Source of the DNA: Ignavibacteriales bacterium
Lineage (GTDB): Bacteria; Bacteroidota; Ignavibacteria; Ignavibacteriales; Ignavibacteriaceae
Assembly: GCA_020061995.1 (NCBI GenBank)
Contig: JAGUXE010000043.1
Location: 1-17,865 of the forward strand
Direction: 5' to 3'
Length of the DNA stretch: 17,865 bases
Shown here one piece after another: positions 1 through 6,663 of the stretch (the stretch's first letter is position 1; the number at the start of each line of letters is the position of its first letter). The position numbers and the translations under genes were made by a program. The notes below the pieces were generated by a model. The model made no database searches, had not been told where the DNA came from, and worked only from the letters and a program-made list of their open reading frames with translations.

Positions 1-297
1 AAAATAGATTTCCATCATCCTGTTAAATTGGGTGAAGTTGTATCTTTAACAGCCTCATTGAATAGAGTTTTTAATACTTCGCTTGAGGTTGGAGTTAAAG
101 TATATGGAGAGTCTTACAAAACCGGAAAACGAATTCACACAAATACAGCATATCTTACATTTGTCGGAGTTGATGAAGAAGGCAGGCCAGTAAAAGCCCC
201 TCAGGCAATACCTGAAACGGAAGATGAAAAAAGAAGATTTGATGAAGCATTACAAAGAAGAGAAAACAGGCTCAGATTTAGAAGAAAAGATATTTAA
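1..297 (+). CDS. Acyl-CoA thioesterase, hotdog fold (3' end only)
   Basis: This is the C-terminal 98 residues of a gene that begins before the window; the reading frame is open from base 1 to the TAA at 295-297. The visible part begins KIDFHHPVKLGEVV and continues with the LEVGVKVYGE strand and the TAYLTFVGVDEEGRPV segment, followed by a charged tail (IPETEDEKRRFDEALQRR). This pattern is typical of cytosolic acyl-CoA thioesterases of the YkhA/BFIT-like hotdog family, which hydrolyse fatty acyl-CoA to free fatty acid and CoA. The active-site Asp/Asn helix would lie upstream and is not visible, so substrate preference cannot be judged. The 3' end overlaps the start of the next gene, which suggests translational coupling. 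An internal TTG at 28 is not the real start, because family-like sequence continues upstream of it. Confidence 0.85.
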   Translation, partial: KIDFHHPVKLGEVVSLTASLNRVFNTSLEVGVKVYGESYKTGKRIHTNTAYLTFVGVDEEGRPVKAPQAIPETEDEKRRFDEALQRRENRLRFRRKDI

Positions 298-2380
298 ATT
301 TTTCTTTTTGATACTATTATTGCTTCCGCAAACTGTATCCCCTCAATTCCATTTAAATGGTTTTTGCAAATACGATTCCTTTGAAATACCACAGGGAAGT
401 GAATCATTCTTTTCACTAAACTTCAACGGAGACTCGTTTAACGATTTCTTAATACTACACAATTCTAAAAAAACAGCATCAACATTAGTTGGTGAGCGTG
501 AGGGGAAATTTAAGAATGGTTATGCTAATATTCCATTCTTGTCTTTAAACTCTCTGTTACCAATCTATGATTTTTATGGAAAGTCATCATCTCATGTTTA
601 CGCCTCACGTGTTAGTCATACGGTTGGTTTTGTCCGTTTTAAGGGAAAAGGAAATCCATCATTCGATAAAAAAATAAAATTTAACTCTTACCCCGAAAAA
701 ATTGCAACAGCTGATATTGATAAAAACGGACGTACGGAGATTCTCGTTAGCGGGGCTTCATTTGAGGGCTTATCCATTCTTTATCAAACCCAAAAAGGAT
801 TTACCGAAAAAAAAATTCATCAGAAAGAATCTTTTTCTCAATCAATTTTTATTGATTTAAACGATGATGGTTATCCGGATATTGTTGCATTTGAAATATC
901 TACCTATTCACTCTATTATTTTTACAACAACACGCGCGGAAGCTTCAGGTTAGAGAGAAAAATCACATTCCAACAACCGATTCAAAATCTACAGACAGTT
1001 GATTTTAATCTTGATTCATACCCTGATTTATTATTTACTGTTGGAAATTCAATTGTAGTTAAATATGGCGACCCCTTCTCTTCATTTGAACAGCAATCAA
1101 TTATTAAGACGCAACATAAACCTACAAAATTGATTTATGGTGATTTTAATAGAGATGGGAGAATCGGTTTAGTCTACCTGAGTAAAGAAAATTCATCGGT
1201 TTCAATTTTATTTAAAAAAGAAGATGAATCATTGCAAAATGAAGTTGTTTATTTCACACAACCGGGACTTACCGATTTAATTCCATTTTACAGTAAGTTC
1301 ATAGATGGTTTTGCCGTGCTGAATAATGAAGGGAGAATTCATCTCTTTTCAAATCTAATTTCTTTTTCCAATTATGCGAAACTTTACTTTGGCGGCAAGG
1401 CTGACAAAATTTCGAGTTTCGATTATGCGGATGACGGAATCCCGGATATTTCATTCATTAATACTGAAAATAATACTTTCGATTTCGTTTTAAGAAATAA
1501 TTCAGGTATACCAATCAAACTTTACTCTGTCCCGCTTTATCTTCGCTATCAGAATTATATTATTGATGACCGCCAGCCATTCATGAAAACAGTCTATTTT
1601 TATAATCCGCTTGATCGCGTTATCGAAATAATTGAAGTTGATCTTGAATTGTTTTCCTTCAAACGAAACTACATATATACAGATGGATCAATTCTGGATT
1701 TGCGGATAACTGCAAATCCGAAAGAAGAAAAAAGCAGCATACATGTTGCACATAAAAAAAATGATGTTCTAAATTCATCTTTATATACTTATAAAGATTT
1801 TCGTTACAGTGCGGTTACTTCATCGAATCTCACGAATAAAGTCATATCAGCAAGAATTAGCGAAAATTCGACGATTTACTTTTGGAAGCATGAGGAGAAT
1901 AAATTCTCACTAAACGCCATAACGCCAGTAGGAAATCTGATTTCGAAAAATATTTTTACTGTGCCGGACGATAAAGTGTTACCGGATATCAAAATATTGT
2001 TTGATGTTTCTAATTCCGAAAAAGAAATATTGGTAACTCAATTAATAAAAAATGGTGAGCCGGCCGTTCTCTTTGCAAATAAAGATTTTTCCGACCTGCC
2101 TGAATCAAATGAAAACAATAAAGATTTTTTTGCGAAAAACGGTATATTGTTTGGGGGTGACTTTAGACCTAATTCATTGAATAAATTATTTTTATATTTA
2201 CCTGATAAAAAAAGTCTGAATTCAGTACAATATCTTAAAAAGAAAAATCGTTTGATAATTTCTAAAACCAAGACTATTCATGGTTTACAGGACTATATTG
2301 TTCAAAGGTTCAGCGCAAATAATTATTATGTAATTTACAGTCTGCCTGAGGATAAGTGTTTAGTATTCGAACGATTATAG
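242..2380 (+). CDS. Exported FG-GAP/VCBS repeat beta-propeller protein
   Basis: A protein of about 712 residues with an N-terminal hydrophobic segment (FFFLILLLLPQTVSPQ) that looks like a signal peptide, so probably exported. The N-terminal 430 residues carry repeated calcium-loop motifs of the FG-GAP/VCBS type: DIDKNGRTE, DLNDDGYPD, DFNLDSYPD, DFNRDGRIG and DYADDGIPD, spaced about 47-49 residues apart as in integrin-like propellers. The last ~280 residues lack these motifs and are not recognised. The gene overlaps the thioesterase by 56 bases. I prefer the ATG at 242 because AAGAAG lies 5 bases upstream; ATG 224 is also possible but its purine run touches the start codon. Both give an unusually long charged N-region before the hydrophobic core. 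No T9SS sorting domain is seen at the C-terminus. Binding partner and function are unknown; adhesion or surface scaffolding is a guess. Confidence 0.8.
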   Translation: MKHYKEEKTGSDLEEKIFKFFFLILLLLPQTVSPQFHLNGFCKYDSFEIPQGSESFFSLNFNGDSFNDFLILHNSKKTASTLVGEREGKFKNGYANIPFLSLNSLLPIYDFYGKSSSHVYASRVSHTVGFVRFKGKGNPSFDKKIKFNSYPEKIATADIDKNGRTEILVSGASFEGLSILYQTQKGFTEKKIHQKESFSQSIFIDLNDDGYPDIVAFEISTYSLYYFYNNTRGSFRLERKITFQQPIQNLQTVDFNLDSYPDLLFTVGNSIVVKYGDPFSSFEQQSIIKTQHKPTKLIYGDFNRDGRIGLVYLSKENSSVSILFKKEDESLQNEVVYFTQPGLTDLIPFYSKFIDGFAVLNNEGRIHLFSNLISFSNYAKLYFGGKADKISSFDYADDGIPDISFINTENNTFDFVLRNNSGIPIKLYSVPLYLRYQNYIIDDRQPFMKTVYFYNPLDRVIEIIEVDLELFSFKRNYIYTDGSILDLRITANPKEEKSSIHVAHKKNDVLNSSLYTYKDFRYSAVTSSNLTNKVISARISENSTIYFWKHEENKFSLNAITPVGNLISKNIFTVPDDKVLPDIKILFDVSNSEKEILVTQLIKNGEPAVLFANKDFSDLPESNENNKDFFAKNGILFGGDFRPNSLNKLFLYLPDKKSLNSVQYLKKKNRLIISKTKTIHGLQDYIVQRFSANNYYVIYSLPEDKCLVFERL

Positions 2381-4044
2381 CTTTTACTATTGTAATCATT
2401 TTTATTTCTAATAAAGTCATAGTTGCACAACAAAATTCAACTCTTGATTCACTTACTCATTTTTTCTTGGCTGCTCATAATATATCAATCGATGAAAATA
2501 CTTATGTTCCCTCTACTTCTGATACTGTAGTTCATAAGTGCGGATTTGGGGCTGCAACAGCATTGCACCTAAATTTTAATAATTTATCCGAAGCTAATCA
2601 GAGGCTATTAAAGCCGGTATTGAGCCGTCCGAGTTTAGACACAAGTATAGTTTCACCGGAAAACCTTTTTCGAATTCATTTTAGAAAATCCGGATCATTA
2701 GTTCCCCGATATGATGTTCATGAATTTGCAAAAGCATGCGATTCCTCCTACAATTTTGAAGTTAATTATCTTGGTTATCCTCCCCCGCCTTTTGACAATG
2801 GGGCCGGAGGTGACGATAAATATGACATTTACATCCTTGATTTGTCGGGACTTTATGGTTACACCCAACCGGAAACGGAGGTTAGTCCGGGATCCAAAAC
2901 ATTTACAAGTTATATTGTTGTTGATAATGATTTTCTCGGTTATTACACCACCGGAATAAATGCAGCACGTGTCACAATTGCGCACGAATTTCATCATGCG
3001 ATTCAGATGGGGAATTATATAGTACGGGAAGAAAATTCAGAAATTGTTGATGGCTTTTTCTACGAACTCACATCAACCGCCATGGAGGAATTTGTCTACG
3101 ACTCGATTAATGATTATTACGCTTATATGAGTGATAATACTGAAAAATATTTTAATTATACTGACAAAGCTTTCGGAAAAAACAACGGTTATAATCTTGC
3201 GATTTGGAATATTTTTTTGGAGAAAACTTTTGGACACGCAATTCTTATGAGGCAATGGGAATTGTTAAGGGATAATAGAGCACTAAAAGCAATTCATTTA
3301 AGCCTCGTTGAAGCAAATTCGAATTACGGATTTGCGGAAGCATTAAACACATTTAATGTTTGGACATTTTTCTCGGGACATCGTGCTATTCAAGGAAAAT
3401 ATTTTGAAGAGGCTTCCTTTTATCCGCAGATAAAAATTGGAATGTCAACTCTACTTACAGGCTCAGAAAAATCGATTCAATCAAATGTAAATCCTACCGG
3501 AAGTTCATTTATTAATTTTGTTAACAGCTCTACATTAGATTCGATAGTTATTGCGATAACCAATTCAGATTTAGTCGCAGGTATTGATGCGTCAACAAGC
3601 TCCGCAAATATTAAATATACATTGTGCAAGTATCAAGCTGATGGAACATTTAGGTTAACGGATAACTATTTTGCAAAATTTGAAGCAATGCAGCCCTCAT
3701 TCTGGAATACAGCAGAGTTCATCAACAATGAACTTGCCAAAGAGGGGAATTTTACTTCGTTAGATATTGATACTCCCTATCCATCACCTTTTCTATATAC
3801 AAAATCAGCGCACATTAATTTTCCTTTAAAAGAAATTAATACTAATGTTTCCGAGTTATATGTATATTCTACCGCTATGAATCTGGTTTATACTTCAGTT
3901 TTTGATGTGGATAAGGCAAAAAAAAGAATCCGATGGGACGGTAAAGATAGGAATGGAAACAAACTTTCATCAGGAGTATATATTTACGTTATAAATCAGA
4001 ACAACACTATTCACAAAGGTAAATTGGTAATAATAAATGAATAA
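2356..4044 (+). CDS. Secreted HExxH zinc metalloprotease with T9SS C-terminal sorting domain
   Basis: A 562-residue protein. Residues 1-24 form a signal peptide (MFSIRTIIAFTIVIIF... with likely cleavage near VIVAQ). The motif H210-E-F-H-H214 is a gluzincin-type zinc site, and E244 or E245 in TAMEEF may be the third ligand. The surrounding sequence (GGDDKYDIYILDL, YGYTQPE) resembles the MXAN_6640 family of putative metalloproteases; that assignment is from memory. The C-terminus, from about residue 473 (TPYPSPF) through WDGKDRNGNKLSSGVYIYV to KGKLVIINE, looks like the FlgD-Ig-like/type A sorting domain used by the type IX secretion system, so the protein is probably exported across the outer membrane and attached or released there. 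It starts with GTG, preceded by GAGG at 2348-2351, and overlaps the upstream gene by 25 bases. Its own stop overlaps ccmA by 8 bases. Substrate unknown. Confidence 0.85.
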   Translation: MFSIRTIIAFTIVIIFISNKVIVAQQNSTLDSLTHFFLAAHNISIDENTYVPSTSDTVVHKCGFGAATALHLNFNNLSEANQRLLKPVLSRPSLDTSIVSPENLFRIHFRKSGSLVPRYDVHEFAKACDSSYNFEVNYLGYPPPPFDNGAGGDDKYDIYILDLSGLYGYTQPETEVSPGSKTFTSYIVVDNDFLGYYTTGINAARVTIAHEFHHAIQMGNYIVREENSEIVDGFFYELTSTAMEEFVYDSINDYYAYMSDNTEKYFNYTDKAFGKNNGYNLAIWNIFLEKTFGHAILMRQWELLRDNRALKAIHLSLVEANSNYGFAEALNTFNVWTFFSGHRAIQGKYFEEASFYPQIKIGMSTLLTGSEKSIQSNVNPTGSSFINFVNSSTLDSIVIAITNSDLVAGIDASTSSANIKYTLCKYQADGTFRLTDNYFAKFEAMQPSFWNTAEFINNELAKEGNFTSLDIDTPYPSPFLYTKSAHINFPLKEINTNVSELYVYSTAMNLVYTSVFDVDKAKKRIRWDGKDRNGNKLSSGVYIYVINQNNTIHKGKLVIINE

Positions 4045-4672
4045 CTATTCTCTAAATGTCGATTCGATTACCAAAACTTTCGGAAGAAGGTTGATATTCA
4101 AAGATGTTTCGCTGCAATGTGAAGGAGAAGGAATCTGGGGAATAGCCGGACCAAACGGCTCGGGTAAATCAACTTTTGTTAAATGTTTATGCGGAATAAT
4201 TTCCCCCACCAAAGGAAAAGTTTTACATTACTTAAACGGAAAAGAAATCGAGGTTGAAAAACTTCATAATCATATCGGATTTGTTTCACCCTACCTGGTT
4301 TTATATGATGAGTTTTCTGCAGAAGAAAATTTGCGTTACTTTTCTGAAATAAGAGGCGTAAAGTATAACAAAGAGAAAATTGATTATCTTCTCGATGAGT
4401 TTTTATTATATGATAGAAGAAACGACTTTGTGAAAGCCTATTCATCAGGGATGAAACAACGACTTAAATTTATTTTTGCTCTAATGCACTCACCTGAATT
4501 GGTAATCCTAGACGAACCAATTTCAAATTTAGATAATTCGGGTAAAGAAAAAGTTTATAAAATTATAAACGAAGAGGCGAAAAATTCAGTCATAATAATA
4601 GCTTCAAACGATGATAGTGATTTGGCTCTCTGTTCATCAATCCTTGATCTTAACCAATACAAAAACGACTAA
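4037..4672 (+). CDS. ccmA: Heme exporter ATP-binding protein CcmA
   Basis: A 211-residue ABC ATPase, the usual size for CcmA. It has Walker A GPNGSGKST (residues 38-46), a signature segment SSGMKQRLK (136-144) and Walker B LVILDEP (155-161) followed by a D-loop SNLD. With CcmB it powers release of heme-loaded CcmE from CcmC in system I cytochrome c maturation; identity rests mainly on its place directly before ccmB and ccmC. Two conserved features of ABC ATPases are changed: the Q-loop glutamine is absent (FVSPYL, residues 82-87) and the switch histidine is Asn191 in IIIASND. The second could affect hydrolysis, though relatives in this phylum may share it. The start codon lies inside the 3' end of the metalloprotease gene (ATGAATAA overlap), so translation is probably coupled. 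Confidence 0.85.
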   Translation: MNNYSLNVDSITKTFGRRLIFKDVSLQCEGEGIWGIAGPNGSGKSTFVKCLCGIISPTKGKVLHYLNGKEIEVEKLHNHIGFVSPYLVLYDEFSAEENLRYFSEIRGVKYNKEKIDYLLDEFLLYDRRNDFVKAYSSGMKQRLKFIFALMHSPELVILDEPISNLDNSGKEKVYKIINEEAKNSVIIIASNDDSDLALCSSILDLNQYKND

Positions 4673-4690
4673 AGGAAGCACAAAAAAAAG

Positions 4691-5350
4691 ATGACTTCAA
4701 CAGCATTGTTTAGAAAAGATTTAGCTTCGGAAATAAGAACGCGTTATGCCATTAACTCACTTGTGATGTTTATTATTGTAACAATTAGTGTCATTCTTTT
4801 TTCTATCGGAAATGAAAAAATTAGCGATTATCTTTCGGGCGGTCTCTTTTGGGTTGTAGTATTTTTTACGGCAATGTCGGGACTTTCAAGGGCTTTTGTT
4901 TCTGAAGAAGAAAGAGGGACAACATTACTTCTTCAATTGATCGCTTCACCGTCCACGGTTTTTTCGGGTAAGTTGATATTTAATTTGTTTTTAGTTTTTT
5001 CAATGAATGTCGTGATAGCAAATTTGTACACGGCACTTTTTGAAGCATTCGTAATTAAAAATCTACTCTTATTTTCGGCGGCGTTTTTATTTGGAAGTAT
5101 TGGTATTGCAATTTCGTCAACTGTAATTGCAGCAATTATTGCGAAAGCGGGTTCAAAAGGGACACTTTATCCGGTTTTGTCATTTCCGATATTGTTACCA
5201 TTAATTTTGATACTAATAGAGTTAACAAAAATGTCAATGGATGGCACAACATTTGAGGAAGGTAGTATCGAAGTGATAATGCTCTTTAGTTACGATGTAA
5301 TAATGATTTCGGTCTCTTATTTATTATTTGATTTTATATGGAAAGATTAG
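4691..5350 (+). CDS. ccmB: Heme exporter membrane protein CcmB
   Basis: A 219-residue polytopic membrane protein of the normal CcmB length. The N-terminal FRKDLASEIRTRYAINS and the following FFTAMSGLSRAFVSEEERGT segment are characteristic of CcmB, and about six hydrophobic helices follow. It is the membrane partner of CcmA; together with CcmC and CcmD they form the complex that loads and releases holo-CcmE at the periplasmic face of the inner membrane. The gene begins 18 bases after ccmA, with an AGGAAG at 4673-4678 that is rather far (12 bases) from the ATG. No promoter is evident between ccmA and ccmB. Confidence 0.9.
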   Translation: MTSTALFRKDLASEIRTRYAINSLVMFIIVTISVILFSIGNEKISDYLSGGLFWVVVFFTAMSGLSRAFVSEEERGTTLLLQLIASPSTVFSGKLIFNLFLVFSMNVVIANLYTALFEAFVIKNLLLFSAAFLFGSIGIAISSTVIAAIIAKAGSKGTLYPVLSFPILLPLILILIELTKMSMDGTTFEEGSIEVIMLFSYDVIMISVSYLLFDFIWKD

Positions 5351-5380
5351 CAATTTTCAACAATTAACAACTAAATTTTT

Positions 5381-6079
5381 ATGATCTGGCAAATAATACT
5401 TTTTTTGGTAATAGCGTTCGTTTCAGTGGCGGGAATAGCCTTTCCTATTGTAGAGAATCCAATTCATTGGTATGAATTTCCTCTTATCCCCGGGCTTGAA
5501 GAGAATGCAAAAATAATTTTCTTCCATGTACCAACTTCATGGCTGACGGTTATTGCGTTTTTCATGTCAACTGTATTCAGTATAAAATATCTTCGAAAAA
5601 AAGATTTAGTTGATGATGCAAAAGCACATACGGCTGCACAGCTCGGAATGATTTTCTGTATTCTTGCAACGGTTACCGGTGCTGTTTGGGCAAAATTTGC
5701 ATGGGGTTCATTTTGGAGCTGGGATCCTCGTCAAACGAGTATTTTTGCTTTACTGTTAATCTATGGTGCTTTATTCGCACTTCGCTCTGCAGTTGAGCAA
5801 GAAGAAAAAAGAGCAACATTAGCTTCGGTGTATTCGATAATTGCATTTGTAACAGTGCCGTTCTTTATATTCATTATGCCAAGAATAATGAAAGGTCTCC
5901 ATCCTGGCTCTGCTGATGATACACATTCCGGTCCGGTTGTAGATTTTAAAATGAATTCGAATATGCTTTTAATTTTTTACTTATCACTCTTTGGTTTTAC
6001 CATTCTTTACTACTGGATGTGGAAAGTCGGTTATAAATCATTGATTTACAAAGACAAATTGGACAAACAATTTAAATAG
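5381..6079 (+). CDS. ccmC: Heme lyase/transport protein CcmC (WWD family)
   Basis: A 232-residue membrane protein with the tryptophan-rich WWD motif WGSFWSWDPRQTS (residues 108-120), which binds heme in the CcmC/CcmF/CcsA family. The two external histidines expected to ligate that heme are present: H49 in FFHVPTSW and H174 in GLHPGS. About six transmembrane helices are visible. CcmC attaches heme to CcmE. The length and the neighbours (ccmB upstream, ccmD and ccmE downstream) fit CcmC better than CcsA of system II. The gene is 30 bases downstream of ccmB and its stop TAG overlaps the ribosome binding site of ccmD. Confidence 0.92.
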   Translation: MIWQIILFLVIAFVSVAGIAFPIVENPIHWYEFPLIPGLEENAKIIFFHVPTSWLTVIAFFMSTVFSIKYLRKKDLVDDAKAHTAAQLGMIFCILATVTGAVWAKFAWGSFWSWDPRQTSIFALLLIYGALFALRSAVEQEEKRATLASVYSIIAFVTVPFFIFIMPRIMKGLHPGSADDTHSGPVVDFKMNSNMLLIFYLSLFGFTILYYWMWKVGYKSLIYKDKLDKQFK

Positions 6080-6087
6080 AGGTTATT

Positions 6088-6240
6088 TTGGAAGGTTTAA
6101 CATCATTTTTAGCAGTCAATGCAATCTATGTTGTATTAATAATTGTTTTGATTGTATGGGCTGGTATATTCGGTTATCTGTATATGCTTGATAAAAGATT
6201 GAAAAATATTGAAGATGAAATGAAAGGAGAAAAAAAATGA
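6088..6240 (+). CDS. ccmD: CcmD-like small membrane protein, TTG start
   Basis: A 50-residue reading frame filling the gap between ccmC and ccmE. It has one hydrophobic helix (AIYVVLIIVLIVWAGIFGYL, residues 12-31) followed by a charged tail LDKRLKNIEDEMKGEKK. The arrangement of helix, then a Tyr/Leu boundary, then a basic amphipathic segment is that of CcmD, which links CcmABC to CcmE. There is no ATG at the front; I take the TTG at 6088 because AGAGG sits 5 bases upstream, at 6078-6082, overlapping the ccmC stop. The TGA overlaps the ccmE start in an ATGA junction, which supports translational coupling. CcmD sequences are poorly conserved, so the identification leans on position and topology. 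Confidence 0.82.
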   Translation: MEGLTSFLAVNAIYVVLIIVLIVWAGIFGYLYMLDKRLKNIEDEMKGEKK

Positions 6241-6626
6241 AAAATAAATATATATTCGGTGGAGTTATCGTAACAGTTTTTCTGTCACTGATGATCTACT
6301 TGTTCACACAAAGCAACATTCAGTATGAAAGTGATTTCCAAAAAATTATGGAAAAAGAACGTGTTGTGAAAGCAACAGGGAGCTGGGTTAAAGAAAAAAG
6401 TTACAAGATAGATAATGAAAACAGAACATTCACATTCTATCTTACTGATGATAAAGGTCATCAAATGAAAGTTGTTTATGATGGTTCTATTCCAAACAAT
6501 TTTGAAATAGCGACCAGCATGGTTGTAACCGGACAATATAAAGACGGTTATTTTCATGCGAAAGACATTTTAACAAAATGCCCATCCAAATATCAAGATC
6601 AACCAACAGAATCAGCTTCATCATAA
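6237..6626 (+). CDS. ccmE: Heme chaperone CcmE, Cys-type (CxxxY)
   Basis: A 129-residue protein with one N-terminal membrane anchor (YIFGGVIVTVFLSLMIYLF, residues 5-23) and a periplasmic OB-fold-like domain (VKATGSWV, FTFYLTDD, VVYDGSIPNNF, VVTGQYKDGYFHAKDIL). CcmE carries heme covalently from CcmC to CcmF. In E. coli the heme-binding residue is the His of an HxxxY motif; here that place is taken by Cys115 in CPSKY (residues 115-119), the CxxxY form known from Desulfovibrio and some archaea. H107 in YFHAKD is a common family position and is not the carrier residue. The short tail after Tyr119 is Gln/Ser-rich. It overlaps ccmD by 4 bases and is followed 37 bases later by ccmF. Confidence 0.92.
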   Translation: MKNKYIFGGVIVTVFLSLMIYLFTQSNIQYESDFQKIMEKERVVKATGSWVKEKSYKIDNENRTFTFYLTDDKGHQMKVVYDGSIPNNFEIATSMVVTGQYKDGYFHAKDILTKCPSKYQDQPTESASS

Positions 6627-6648
6627 ATGACGTTGAATAATACAAATT

Positions 6649-6655
6649 GGAGGAG
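6649..6655 (+). promoter_or_regulatory. Strong Shine-Dalgarno for ccmF
   Basis: GGAGGAG lies 8 bases before the ATG at 6664. It is the best ribosome binding site in the ccm run, where other starts rely on overlap or weak sites, and it fixes the ccmF start. Confidence 0.7.
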
Positions 6656-6663
6656 TTTCAATA

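Noticed and set aside
2698..2997. An open frame of 99 codons on the minus strand, and one of 82 codons on the plus strand in the same area
   Set aside because: Both lie inside the metalloprotease gene, including its zinc-motif region, and look like out-of-frame translations of it.
5242..5257. TGGCAC followed by AACATTTGAG, resembling a sigma-54 promoter
   Set aside because: It lacks the GC at the -12 position with correct GG-N10-GC spacing and lies inside ccmB coding sequence, with no gene start near enough to use it.
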